Assembly (NCBI GenBank): GCA_946221385.1
Contig: CAMIGX010000014.1
Coordinates: forward strand, 1-45,940
Source: an uncultured Propionimicrobium sp.
Lineage (GTDB): Bacteria > Actinomycetota > Actinomycetes > Propionibacteriales > Propionibacteriaceae
Direction: 5' to 3'
DNA: 45,940 nucleotides
The position numbers and the translations under genes are program-made. Shown in pieces: positions 1 to 8,275 of the stretch (position 1 is its first letter; every line of letters begins with the position of its first letter). The notes below the pieces were generated by a model that saw only the letters and a program-made list of their open reading frames with translations, did not search any database and was not told the DNA's origin.

Positions 1-211
1 CGCAGACTTGGGGTTCTAAGGAGTGATCGGCGGCAAGAGAGGTTCCTCGAGACGATCGAGCCCGCCGAGGACGCGTAAGCGGCCTCGCAGATAAGGGCGA
101 GCGAGTCGACCCGGAACCGACTCGCCGCAGGTCACGACGGCAACAAAACCCAACCACCGGCACACGACCAGAAAGAAACGCTTGACCAGCGGACGAGCAA
201 AGTCGAGGCAG

Positions 212-235
212 CCCGGCCCCGCAACAGGGGCCGGG
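212..235. other. GC hairpin of repeat unit 1
   Basis: CCCGGCCCC and GGGGCCGGG form a perfect 9-bp stem around the loop gcaaca, extendable by a G-U, an A-T and a C-G pair. No T-run follows on either strand, so intrinsic termination is uncertain. Confidence 0.7.
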
Positions 236-502
236 TTGACGGCCAGCCAACAGTGTCGAAGGGACAAGAGGCGAGAGCGTGATTCTGCGCACAGATCGGA
301 AAGGTTCAAAGGAGTGATCGGCGGCGAGGGAGGTTCCTCGAGACGACCGAGCCCGCCGAGGACGCGTAAGCGGCCTCGGAGATAAGGGCGAGCGAGTCGA
401 CCCGGAACCGACTCGCCGCAGGTCACGACGGCAACAAAACCCAACCACCGGCACCCGAGCAGACAGAACCGCGTGACCAGCGCACGGGCAGAAACCAGGC
501 AG

Positions 503-526
503 CCCGGCCCCGCAACAGGGGCCGGG
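503..526. other. GC hairpin of repeat unit 2
   Basis: This has the same 9-bp stem and gcaaca loop as in unit 1, 291 bp further on. Confidence 0.7.
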
Positions 527-793
527 TTGACGGCCAGCCAACAGTGTCGAAGGGACAAGAGGCGAGAGCGTGATTCTGCGCACAGATCGGAAAGGTTCAA
601 AGGAGTGATCGGCGGCGAGGGAGGTTCCTCGAGACGACCGAGCCCGCCGAGGACGCGTAAACGGCCACGGAGATAAGGGCGAGCGAGTCGACCCGGAACC
701 GACTCGCCGCAGGTCACAACGGAACAAAACCCAACCACCGGCACCCGAGCAGACAGAACCGCTTGACCAGCGCACGGGCAGAAACCAGGCAGC

Positions 794-815
794 CCGGCCC
801 CGCAAAAGGGGCCGG
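794..815 (-). terminator. Hairpin of repeat unit 3, downstream of glgX
   Basis: CCGGCCCC/GGGGCCGG form an 8-bp stem; read on the minus strand the loop is ttttgc. It lies about 53 nt past the glgX stop and is the first strong structure glgX transcription would meet. No U-tract follows, so it may block 3' exonucleases rather than terminate. The hairpin after rarA at 45885-45909 is placed in the same way. Confidence 0.4.
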
Positions 816-867
816 CTGACGATCAGCCAAGGATCGAGCAGACCGGGGCCGGCAGCCAAGGAGCGAT

Positions 868-2943
868 CTAGAAGCGAGCTTCCATGACCACGATGCTGCG
901 GGGCGGCATCGGGAAGGTGTCCTCAGGTCCGAACTCGTCGTTGACGATCTCGAAGTTCTCGGCGGTGTGCTCGATGATCTTGAAGCTGCGTCCCCAGTTT
1001 TGGGTCGGCAAGGTGATCTCGGTAGGCAGCGAACCGGAGTGGAACCAGACGATCAAGGCACGCTTGGTGCTTGAAAGGTACATGCCGAGCAGATTGCGTC
1101 CGCCGTCATTCCAATCTTCAGGCGTCATCTCGCCGTTGTAGCCATTGAGCCAAGCCATCTCGCGACGGTCGAGGGCATTGCCGCGCTTGTCGGTCAGCTC
1201 GTCAGCGGTCAGATATTCGTCGCTAGTCAGCAGCGGATAGGAACGCCGAATCTCGGTCAGCGAGGCCATCAGATCGCGCAGATCAGCCCATTCGTCGAGG
1301 GTGTCCCAGTGGACCCAGCTGATCGGGGAATCCTGGCAGTAGGCGTTATTGTTGCCCTGCTGGGTGCGGCCCATTTCGTCACCAGCAGTGATCATCGGGA
1401 CGCCGCGGCTGAGCAGCATCGTGGCCAGCAGGTTGCGGGCTTGACGATGCCGCAAAGCGATGATCTGCGGGTCGTCGGTTTCACCCTCGACACCACAGTT
1501 CCAGGAACGGTTATCGTCGGCGCCGTCGCGATTATCTTCGCCGTTAGCGTCATTGTGCTTGCCGTTGTAGGTCACCAGATCGCGGATAGTGAAGCCGTCG
1601 TGAGCGGTGATGAAGTTGATTGACGCCGACGGGCCGCGGTCATGTCCGAAGATGTCGGCTGAGCCAGCCAGCCGGGTGGCGAGCTCTTGGACGCCGTGCA
1701 CTTCGCCACGCCAAAAGTCGCGCATGAAGTTGCGATAGCGGTCGTTCCATTCCGACCAGCCCGGACCCCACGAGCCCACCTGATAGCCGTAGGGACCCAT
1801 ATCCCAGGGCTCGGCGATCATCTTGATGTCGTCGAAGGCCGGATCGGTGGCGATCAGCTTCTTGAAAGGATGGGCCTGGTCGACGTGGTGGTTTTCGTCG
1901 CGGATCAGCTCGGTGGCCAGGTCGAAACGGAAGCCGTCGACGCCCATCTCGGTGACCCAATAGCGCAACGACGCCATCACCAGGTTCAGCACGTCGTCAT
2001 GCGAAGTGTCGAAGGAGTTGCCGCAGCCGGTGACGTCATAGTCGTCGCGCAGATCATCAGTCAGTCGGTAGTAGCCACGGTGGTCGATACCGCGATAGGC
2101 CAGCGTCGGGCCCATGTGGCCACCTTCAGCGGTGTGGTTGTAGACGACGTCCAAGATGACCTCGATGCCCGCTTCGTGGAAGGCCGAGACCATGTTCTTG
2201 AACTCAGTGACCTGCTCGCCGGTCGTGCCGATCGACGAATAGGCCGAGTGGGGAGCGAAAAAGGCCAAGGTGTTGTAACCCCAGTAGTTCGACAGGCCAC
2301 GGGCGACGATGAACGGCTCGGAGACGAAGTGGTGGATCGGCAGCAGCTCGATCGCGGTGACACCAATCTGCTGGAGGTGCTCGATGACCGCCGGATATGC
2401 CAAGCCAGCGTAGGTGCCGCGCAAGTGTTCAGGGACGAGCGGATGTAGCTGGGTGTAGCCCTTGACGTGCGTCTCGTAAATGACCGACTGGTTGAGCGGG
2501 GTGCGTTCCTTGATCGGGGTCGGCGGGGGAGTATCAGCCACGACGACCGACAGCGGCACAGCGCCGGCAGAGTCGGTGGTGTCGGGTTCGTAATCCGATT
2601 CGGGGGTGTGGTCCAAGATCGGGCCGGAATAATCGACGCCCGCGGTCAGCGCGCGAGCATAGGGATCGACCAGCAGCTTCGCCGGATTGGCGCGCAGACC
2701 CTGGTCGGGGGCCCATTCGCCATGCACGCGATAGCCATAGCGCTGTTGATCCTCCACGCCGGGCACGAAGGTACGCCAAACGCCGTTCTCGTCACGTCCA
2801 AGGTCGACATTGCGCTGGGTGCCGTCGGCGTCCAGTAGGGCCAACTCGACGCGCTCAGCGCGCGGCGCCCACAAAGCGAAGTGGCAGCCGTCATCGGTTA
2901 GACGAGCGCCCAAGGTGTTCAAGGATTCCGGTGCCTCGGACAT
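868..2943 (-). CDS. glgX: Glycogen debranching enzyme GlgX (isoamylase-type)
   Basis: GlgX hydrolyses alpha-1,6 branches of glycogen or of phosphorylase-limited dextrin in the cytoplasm. The 691-aa protein is the usual size for the family. An N-terminal CBM48-like domain (about 10-120) precedes a GH13 barrel. The GFRFDLA motif gives nucleophile Asp341, IAEPWD gives acid/base Glu378, and TAHDGF gives Asp449; the YNHTAEG and NYWGYN motifs of the GlgX/TreX group are present. The start is well supported by AGGAGG four bases upstream. It is divergent from the cysteine desulfurase gene and its 3' end abuts the repeat array. TreX-type debranching enzyme is the closest alternative; no treY or treZ is nearby. 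Confidence 0.95.
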   Translation of the reverse strand: MSEAPESLNTLGARLTDDGCHFALWAPRAERVELALLDADGTQRNVDLGRDENGVWRTFVPGVEDQQRYGYRVHGEWAPDQGLRANPAKLLVDPYARALTAGVDYSGPILDHTPESDYEPDTTDSAGAVPLSVVVADTPPPTPIKERTPLNQSVIYETHVKGYTQLHPLVPEHLRGTYAGLAYPAVIEHLQQIGVTAIELLPIHHFVSEPFIVARGLSNYWGYNTLAFFAPHSAYSSIGTTGEQVTEFKNMVSAFHEAGIEVILDVVYNHTAEGGHMGPTLAYRGIDHRGYYRLTDDLRDDYDVTGCGNSFDTSHDDVLNLVMASLRYWVTEMGVDGFRFDLATELIRDENHHVDQAHPFKKLIATDPAFDDIKMIAEPWDMGPYGYQVGSWGPGWSEWNDRYRNFMRDFWRGEVHGVQELATRLAGSADIFGHDRGPSASINFITAHDGFTIRDLVTYNGKHNDANGEDNRDGADDNRSWNCGVEGETDDPQIIALRHRQARNLLATMLLSRGVPMITAGDEMGRTQQGNNNAYCQDSPISWVHWDTLDEWADLRDLMASLTEIRRSYPLLTSDEYLTADELTDKRGNALDRREMAWLNGYNGEMTPEDWNDGGRNLLGMYLSSTKRALIVWFHSGSLPTEITLPTQNWGRSFKIIEHTAENFEIVNDEFGPEDTFPMPPRSIVVMEARF

Positions 2944-2959
2944 TTTCCTCCTGTCGGAA

Positions 2960-2977
2960 CCCGCTTTGACGAGCGGG
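2960..2977. other. Small hairpin in the glgX leader
   Basis: CCCGCT/AGCGGG form a 6-bp stem with a 6-nt loop, 17 nt upstream of the glgX start codon and just before its Shine-Dalgarno. It may be part of the leader mRNA; the function is unknown. Confidence 0.35.
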
Positions 2978-3042
2978 CTTTGCTAGCCTTCGCGAACGGT
3001 CGCAAGATCGATGGACGTATCGCAGGTCGTCATTACGGAGCC

Positions 3043-3055
3043 ATCCAATTTGGAT
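3043..3055. promoter_or_regulatory. 13-bp palindrome upstream of the cysteine desulfurase gene
   Basis: ATCCAA-T-TTGGAT is a perfect palindrome in the 175-bp divergent region between glgX and the cysteine desulfurase gene. Its place suggests an operator, but no cognate regulator is identifiable. Confidence 0.3.
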
Positions 3056-3118
3056 AGCCTGCATGACATTACCGCGAAAGCGGTCGTCCACCATGTAATG
3101 CGCGGCAACGAGGATGCC

Positions 3119-4234
3119 ATGAGGAATTATTTTGATCACGCAGCTACCAGCCCGCTGCGGCCCAGCGCGGCTGACGCGTGGCTGGCTGCTGCTGAGATCG
3201 TCGGCAATCCGTCCGCCTTGCATGCTTCGGGACGGCGGGCCCGTGCTGGCCTCGAAGACGCCCGCGAGGAGCTCGCGACGCTGCTCGGGGCACGTCCAGA
3301 CGAGGTAATTTTCACCGCCGGCGGTTCTGAATCCGACTCGTTGGCGGTGCTGGGAGCCGCCTGCGCCAAACCGACGCAACGCGTCGTCATTTCCACAATT
3401 GAGCATCCCGCAGTGGCCACCATCAGCCAATTGCTTCCAGAACAGGTCAGCTATTTGCCCGTGGACGCAGCCGGCCACGTCCAAATTGACGAAGACCTGC
3501 AGTTCGAAGATGTCGGCCTGATTTCGATGCAGGCGGTCAACAACGAAATCGGCACTGTGCAAGACCTCGATCAAGTGGTTGAGCTGGCAAAGCGCACCGG
3601 AGCGTGGGTGCACTGTGACGGCGTGCAGGCCCTCGGCCATGTGGATTTCAACTTCGCTGCCAGTGGCTTGGATCTGGCGAGTTTTTCGGCCCACAAGCTT
3701 GGCGGTCCTGTCGGCATCGGGCTGTTGCTGAAGCGTCGTGGCGTCGACTTGCCGCAAGTCTCGTTGGGTGGCGGGCAGGAAGCGGGGCTGCGTTCCGGCA
3801 CTCAAATGCTCGGATTGGCAGCTGGTTTTGCTGCGGCTGCTCGGGAGGCTATCGAGCAGCGTGCCGAGCTGGCTGCGCGCTTGGCAGATTTCGAGGCGCA
3901 AATTTTGGCCGGCTTGGCTGACGTCGAGGGCGTCTTGGTCAATGGTGGAGCGCAACGCAGCGCACACATCTTGAACCTGCATCTCGCCGGGGCAAGCGGT
4001 GAAGATGTGCTGTTTTTGCTAGACAGCGCGGGTATCGATGTATCGACTGGTTCGGCGTGCCGGGCAGGTGTGCACGGGCCTAGCGAAATCTTGTTGGCGC
4101 TTGGTCAAGACGCTGAGGCAGCCAGTAGCGCCGTCCGCATTTCGATGGGATGGACGACCAATCAAGACGACATTGACGCGCTAGTCGCGGCCTTGCCGAC
4201 GGCTATCGCGACGGCGCGCAGCGTGCCGCGCTGA
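3119..4234 (+). CDS. Cysteine desulfurase (NifS/IscS class)
   Basis: This PLP enzyme takes sulfur from cysteine as a persulfide for tRNA thiolation or Fe-S assembly. The 371-aa protein has a fold-type I aminotransferase layout: the N-terminal YFDHAAT motif, the SIEHPA-like stretch around His96, the PLP lysine Lys193 in SFSAHK, and the sulfur-carrying Cys314 in a STGSACRAG loop. The start at 3119 has GAGG upstream at normal spacing; a longer in-frame ATG at 3011 would add 36 residues with no family likeness. The next gene, mnmA, needs a sulfur donor, so a dedicated desulfurase-MnmA pair (as with YrvO-MnmA in Bacillus) is likely. No iscU or suf genes are present. Confidence 0.93.
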   Translation: MRNYFDHAATSPLRPSAADAWLAAAEIVGNPSALHASGRRARAGLEDAREELATLLGARPDEVIFTAGGSESDSLAVLGAACAKPTQRVVISTIEHPAVATISQLLPEQVSYLPVDAAGHVQIDEDLQFEDVGLISMQAVNNEIGTVQDLDQVVELAKRTGAWVHCDGVQALGHVDFNFAASGLDLASFSAHKLGGPVGIGLLLKRRGVDLPQVSLGGGQEAGLRSGTQMLGLAAGFAAAAREAIEQRAELAARLADFEAQILAGLADVEGVLVNGGAQRSAHILNLHLAGASGEDVLFLLDSAGIDVSTGSACRAGVHGPSEILLALGQDAEAASSAVRISMGWTTNQDDIDALVAALPTAIATARSVPR

Positions 4235-4404
4235 GCTGAATAGTGACTGACAGTTCCGCCGCTTGCCTCTAGATTCTGGCCGAGCAAGCGGCGCAACTAT
4301 CTCTGCTCGTTACGGGAAATCTTAGCTGCTCGCGCTTTCGTCTGGTTGGTCGATTGTTGCCAGGCTTGAAGGCTGACATTTTTTCGGTGCTCTTTTGCCG
4401 GCGA

Positions 4405-4425
4405 CCTAACCTTGTTGGGGTTAGG
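4405..4425 (+). promoter_or_regulatory. Leader hairpin overlapping the mnmA Shine-Dalgarno
   Basis: CCTAACC and GGTTAGG pair perfectly (7 bp, 7-nt loop). The 3' arm includes the first bases of the AGGAGGG ribosome binding site at 4423-4429, so folding could partly mask it. TAACCT at 4407-4412 could instead be a -10 element, in which case the hairpin is not transcribed whole. Confidence 0.35.
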
Positions 4426-4436
4426 AGGGAACAGCC

Positions 4437-5549
4437 ATGCGAATCTTGTCGGCAATGTCTGGCGGGGTGGATTCATCGGTGGCGACGGCGCGATTGGTCG
4501 AAGCCGGACACGATGTCACTGGTGTCCATCTGGCTTTGTCACGTACCCCGCTGGCGCAACGCGAAGGTGCTCGGGGTTGCTGCTCCTTGGCTGACGTGCA
4601 TGACGCTCGTCGGGTGGCTGATCTATTGGGCATTCCCTTCTATGTCTGGGATTTCTCGGAGCGTTTCGCCGAAGACGTCATTGAAGATTTCTTGACCGAA
4701 TATGCCGCCGGTCGCACGCCCAACCCCTGTCTGCGGTGCAACGAGAAGATCAAATTCCAAGCGCTACTTGATCGCGCCATCGCGTTGGGCTTCGATGCAG
4801 TCGCCACCGGCCACTATGCGAGTCTTCGTGAGGTGGACGGCGAGGTCGAGCTTTGGCGCTCCAGCGATCCGCTGAAGGATCAGTCATATGTCTTAGGCGT
4901 GCTCAACCAGGTTCAGCTGCAGCATTCACTATTTCCCCTAGAAGGTTCGAGCAAGCCGCAAGTCCGCGCCGAAGCCGCCGAGCTAGGGCTGGTGACGGCA
5001 GACAAGCCGGATTCGGTTGACATCTGCTTCATCCCAGATGGCGACACCGCAGGTTTTTTGACCGAGAAATTGGGCGCTGCGCCAGGCGAGATCGTCGACG
5101 TTGACGGCCAGGTCTTGGGTAGCCATAGCGGCGCGCATCAGTTCACCGTCGGTCAGCGGCGTGGCTTGAATCTCGGCATCCCAGCGGTCGACGGCAAGCC
5201 ACGCTATGTGGTGGCGGTCGACCCGCAGAATTCACGGGTCGTGGTGGGTGGAGCCCAAGATCTACTCGTCGCAGGCTTCCAGACGATCCGTCCGACGTGG
5301 ACGCAGACCAAGCCGGCCGCCGCTTGGGACGGGCTAGTGCAGATCCGCGCCCATGGTGCAGCGCTGCCCGCGTTGATCGAAGCTGGCGAAGATCACGTCG
5401 AGATCCAACTAGCCGAGCCGATTCGTGGCGTCGCACCCGGTCAACAGGCAGTCTTCTATGACGGCGAACGCGTCGTCGGCAGTGGCGTCATATCGGCGAC
5501 GATCAGTGCTGCTTCGCTAGGATCACAGCATGCGTCAGCTCTTCAGTGA
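4437..5549 (+). CDS. mnmA: tRNA-uridine 2-sulfurtransferase MnmA
   Basis: MnmA adds the 2-thio group to wobble U34 of tRNA for Glu, Gln and Lys, using ATP and a persulfide sulfur. The 370-aa length is normal. It has an N-terminal PP-loop SGGVDSS (8-14), the first catalytic cysteine Cys98 in NPCLRCN, the second Cys197 in VDICFIP, and the C-terminal beta-barrel domain. The start has AGGAGG eight bases upstream. It follows the cysteine desulfurase by about 200 bp and overlaps the next small ORF by 20 bp. Confidence 0.96.
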   Translation: MRILSAMSGGVDSSVATARLVEAGHDVTGVHLALSRTPLAQREGARGCCSLADVHDARRVADLLGIPFYVWDFSERFAEDVIEDFLTEYAAGRTPNPCLRCNEKIKFQALLDRAIALGFDAVATGHYASLREVDGEVELWRSSDPLKDQSYVLGVLNQVQLQHSLFPLEGSSKPQVRAEAAELGLVTADKPDSVDICFIPDGDTAGFLTEKLGAAPGEIVDVDGQVLGSHSGAHQFTVGQRRGLNLGIPAVDGKPRYVVAVDPQNSRVVVGGAQDLLVAGFQTIRPTWTQTKPAAAWDGLVQIRAHGAALPALIEAGEDHVEIQLAEPIRGVAPGQQAVFYDGERVVGSGVISATISAASLGSQHASALQ

Positions 5550-5739
5550 TCTGAACTTGAACGGCGACAGCCCGGTACGGGTGCAGCCCGGCATCGGCGA
5601 GTGGGGCCCGGTGCGGGTGCCGTCAACCGCAGAAAAGAAGATGGCGCGCATCACGGTGACTACCGTCACAATCTCCATCACAGTGGCCTTGTGGTTTCTA
5701 GGCCGCTTTTTCTATCGCGCTTTGATGGGCATTTCCTGA
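5530..5739 (+). CDS. Small single-pass membrane protein, unknown
   Basis: The family is not recognised. It is a 69-aa ORF with a polar N-terminal half and one hydrophobic helix at about 41-62 followed by Arg, so probably a bitopic membrane protein. It starts within the last 20 bp of mnmA in another frame, with a weak AGGA upstream, as expected for translational coupling. The stop lies 14 bp from the stop of the convergent VTT-like gene. An internal ATG at 5641 would leave little more than the helix. It may be a chance ORF; conservation next to mnmA would decide. Confidence 0.5.
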   Translation: MRQLFSDLNLNGDSPVRVQPGIGEWGPVRVPSTAEKKMARITVTTVTISITVALWFLGRFFYRALMGIS

Positions 5740-5753
5740 GCATCCGCGGAGCA

Positions 5754-6263
5754 TCAACGCAACCACAGCTCGAAGACGCCGTTGATGATCAGCGCCGTCA
5801 CCACCGCCCGCAGCACGCAGCCCAAGGTCATCCAAAGGCTGAAGGTCGCCCACCGGATCTTGGTGAAGGGCGCGAACAATGTCGTCGGATAGTTCGGTGG
5901 AAACGAGATCGCCGCCGAGGAGAAGATGACTAGCCCGCCCCAACGTGGATGCTCGATCAGCTCGATGGCTTTATCAGCAGCCAGCTGGAATCGATAGCGC
6001 CAGGTGCCGGGCTCGGGGGCTGGCTTTTCGGCTTTCGGACGATTGAGCCAGGGCATCTTGCGGCCCTGTTTGACCAGCTGGAAGAGGATCGCTTTGCCGA
6101 CCCCTTGACCGAGCCCCATGCCTAGGCCAGTAACGATCGGGCCCGTCAGCTGCGTGGCTTCGCCAGCAGTCAAGTAGAGCTCGCCGGGCATGATCGGAAT
6201 GATCGCGATGAAGATGCCGAAGCCAAATGCGCTCAGCAGCTCCCACAATGCACCCCAGCTCAC
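5754..6263 (-). CDS. VTT/YqaA-like integral membrane protein
   Basis: The 169-aa protein has about four hydrophobic segments (roughly 8-28, 40-62, 105-125, 138-160). The IPIMPGELYLTAGEA stretch followed by a Gly-rich helix is reminiscent of DedA/VTT (SNARE-associated) proteins of the short YqaA type, which act in the inner membrane, some as lipid scramblases or transporters. The substrate cannot be told. The start is GTG at 6263 with GGA-rich bases upstream. The gene is convergent with mnmA and the small ORF and divergent from gatC. Confidence 0.6.
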   Translation of the reverse strand: MSWGALWELLSAFGFGIFIAIIPIMPGELYLTAGEATQLTGPIVTGLGMGLGQGVGKAILFQLVKQGRKMPWLNRPKAEKPAPEPGTWRYRFQLAADKAIELIEHPRWGGLVIFSSAAISFPPNYPTTLFAPFTKIRWATFSLWMTLGCVLRAVVTALIINGVFELWLR

Positions 6264-6365
6264 GGGTCCATCCTGCCTGCGTGGATCAACAACGGCCTAG
6301 TTGAACGTGCTGACTGGGCGTCATTGTTCGCTGCGGCGGTTGCGCGGATCGGACATGGCGAAAAT

Positions 6366-6380
6366 TGTCGGTGCCCGACA
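6366..6380. promoter_or_regulatory. Interrupted palindrome upstream of gatC
   Basis: TGTCGG-TGC-CCGACA is a perfect 6-bp inverted repeat in the 201-bp divergent region between the VTT-like gene and gatC. It may be an operator; no known regulator's site was recognised. Confidence 0.3.
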
Positions 6381-6464
6381 TTAGGATGAACCGGGTCAAT
6401 CAATCAGCGGCGCATGGTGCTGCTGAGAGCCTTGACTACGCCGTCAGTATGAGGAGGACGATCG

Positions 6465-6761
6465 GTGACGATCAGCGCAACAGAGGTGGCGCGGCTAGCA
6501 CATTTAGCGCGCATCGAGTTGACCGAGCAGGAGCTAAGCGAACTGGTGCCCAAGCTTGACGTCATTTTGGACGCCTTGCAGTCGGTCTCGCAGTTCGCTG
6601 ACGCAGACGTGCCGCCGACAGCACATCCCTACGGCTTGGAGAATGTGCTGCGTCCCGACCAGGTGCGGCCGAGTTTCGCCCCTGAAATCATGTTGGCTGG
6701 CGCACCAGATAGCGAAGACGAGCAATTCCGGGTGCCGCGCATCTTGGATGAGGAGGCGTGA
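6465..6761 (+). CDS. gatC: Asp/Glu-tRNA(Asn/Gln) amidotransferase subunit C
   Basis: GatC is the small stabilising subunit of the GatCAB transamidosome, which converts Asp-tRNA(Asn) and Glu-tRNA(Gln) to the amide forms. The 98-aa protein has the typical start (VARLAHLARIELTEQE) and the C-terminal FRVPRIL segment that lies in the GatA groove. The GTG start at 6465 has a full GAGGAGG seven bases upstream. It is the first gene of a packed series that runs to lgt. Confidence 0.95.
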   Translation: MTISATEVARLAHLARIELTEQELSELVPKLDVILDALQSVSQFADADVPPTAHPYGLENVLRPDQVRPSFAPEIMLAGAPDSEDEQFRVPRILDEEA

Positions 6762-8275
6762 TGGTCGACGAAATTCTGACTGCTCCGGCTCATGAGTTGG
6801 CTCGCCGGATCGTCAATCGCGAACAGTCCAGCGAGGAAATCACTCGCGCGCATCTGGATCGCATTGCTGCGGTCGACGGCGCTGTGCGGGCATTCGTGTC
6901 AGTGGACGCGCAGCGGGCGATCGAGCAAGCTAAGGCGATCGACGAGCAGGTGGCCGCCGGCGTCGATCTGAGCCCGCTAGCTGGCGTGCCGATCGCCGTA
7001 AAAGATCTGTTCTGTTATCAAGGACTGCCGACGACTGCGTCGTCCAAAATGCTCGCCGATTGGTATCCGCCCTATGACAGCACGGTCGTCAAGCGCCTAC
7101 AAGAAGCCGGCATGGTCATCTTGGGCAAGACGAACCTGGATGAGTTCGCGATGGGTTCGTCGACTGAGACCTCATATTTCGGTCCGTCGCATAATCCGTG
7201 GGATCTCGAACGCATCCCCGGTGGCTCGGGTGGCGGTTCGGCGGCGTCCTTGGCGTCCTTTGAAGCCCCGCTGGCTTTGGGCACTGATACCGGCGGCTCA
7301 ATTCGTCAACCGGGCGCGGTCACTGGCACCGTCGGTGTTAAACCGACCTATGGTGGGGTATCTCGGTTCGGCGTCATCGCGATGGCGTCCTCGCTGGATC
7401 AGCCTGGTCCGTGCGCCCGCAATGTCTTAGACGCCGCGTTGCTGCACGCGATGATCGGCGGCTACGACCCGCAGGATTCGACGTCGATCAATGCGCCGCT
7501 GCCCGATGTCGTTGCGGCCTGCCAGGGCAAGGACCTTAGTGGCATGCGGATTGGTGTGGTCAAGGAGCTCGGCGGTGAAGGCTACGCCGCCGGCGTCAAC
7601 CAGAGATTCAATGAGGCCGTCGAGATCTTGGTCGGCTTGGGGGCTGACATCGTCGAGGTCAGCTGCCCGCACTTTGAGCATTCGCTGGCGACCTACTACC
7701 TGATCATGCCCTCTGAGGTATCCAGCAATCTGGCCCGCTATGACGGCATGCGTTATGGTCTGCGGGCTGGCGATGACGGCACCAATTCCGTCGCCACTGT
7801 GATGGCTAAGAGTCGCGCAGCGGGATTCGGTGACGAGGCGAAGCGCCGCATCATCTTGGGCACCTTCGCCTTGTCCGCTGGCCATTACAAGCAGTTCTAC
7901 GGCGCCGCGCAGAAGGTGCGAACCCTGATCGCACGTGATTTCCAGACCGCTTTCGAAAGCTGCGATGTGCTGATTTCGCCATCGACGCCGACGACCGCCT
8001 TCAAGATCGGCGAAAAGCTCGAAGATCCGCTAGCTATGTACAAATCGGATCTCTGCACGATCCCCGCGAACCTGGCTGGCATCCCCGCCGGTTCATTCCC
8101 GATCGGACTGGCTCCAGAAGACGGGTTGCCGGTCGGCTTGCAGGTCATGGCGCCAGCGATGGCTGACGATCACGTCTATCGTGTCGGCGCCGCCTTAGAA
8201 GCTGCGCTAGAGAGTAAATGGGGCGCTCGCATGTTGGATTCGATCCCAGAACTGACCGAGCAGGTGAGCAAATGA
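6761..8275 (+). CDS. gatA: Asp/Glu-tRNA(Asn/Gln) amidotransferase subunit A
   Basis: GatA is the glutaminase subunit that releases ammonia for transamidation. The 504-aa protein carries the amidase-signature triad: Lys81 in VAVKDLF, cis-Ser156 in the Gly/Ser loop PGGSGGGS, and nucleophile Ser180 in GTDTGGSIR. The ATG at 6761 shares its A with the gatC stop and lies four bases after AGGAGG; the in-frame GTG three bases upstream is too close to the ribosome site. The 3' end overlaps gatB as ATGA. Confidence 0.97.
   Translation: MVDEILTAPAHELARRIVNREQSSEEITRAHLDRIAAVDGAVRAFVSVDAQRAIEQAKAIDEQVAAGVDLSPLAGVPIAVKDLFCYQGLPTTASSKMLADWYPPYDSTVVKRLQEAGMVILGKTNLDEFAMGSSTETSYFGPSHNPWDLERIPGGSGGGSAASLASFEAPLALGTDTGGSIRQPGAVTGTVGVKPTYGGVSRFGVIAMASSLDQPGPCARNVLDAALLHAMIGGYDPQDSTSINAPLPDVVAACQGKDLSGMRIGVVKELGGEGYAAGVNQRFNEAVEILVGLGADIVEVSCPHFEHSLATYYLIMPSEVSSNLARYDGMRYGLRAGDDGTNSVATVMAKSRAAGFGDEAKRRIILGTFALSAGHYKQFYGAAQKVRTLIARDFQTAFESCDVLISPSTPTTAFKIGEKLEDPLAMYKSDLCTIPANLAGIPAGSFPIGLAPEDGLPVGLQVMAPAMADDHVYRVGAALEAALESKWGARMLDSIPELTEQVSK

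Larger units (their letters stand above)
1..836. repeat. Tandem array of a ~291-bp structured repeat (about 2.8 copies)
   Basis: Three near-identical units repeat with a period of 291 then 290 bp, seen for example in the tgaccag words at 183, 474 and 764. Units share long identical blocks and differ mainly in a variable patch (164-205 against 455-496). Each complete unit contains a GC hairpin (212-235, 503-526, 794-815), an 8-bp inverted repeat GCGAGTCG/CGACTCGC, and CCGAGG/CCTCGG arms that are degraded in copy 3. The left end is cut by the window edge. On the minus strand the array begins about 30 bp after the glgX stop. No convincing gene lies in 1-867. The function is unknown; it could be a dispersed 3'-end element or a structured RNA. 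Confidence 0.9.

Noticed and set aside
16..744. 242-residue minus-strand ORF across the repeat array, and 67-residue plus-strand ORFs at 182-385 and 473-676
   Set aside because: The length comes from the 291-bp period being a multiple of three. The plus-strand copies are identical fragments of the repeat, no ribosome site or known domain is seen, and frame and start are lost at unit 3.
1..836. CRISPR array
   Set aside because: Units are about 291 bp, nearly identical throughout and without short repeats and unique spacers; no cas genes are nearby.
1687..2448. 253-residue plus-strand ORF inside glgX
   Set aside because: It is antisense to the GlgX catalytic core with no domain likeness.
2891..3982. 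363-residue minus-strand ORF opposite the cysteine desulfurase
   Set aside because: It is fully antisense to a gene with intact catalytic motifs; the composition is that of a high-GC shadow frame.
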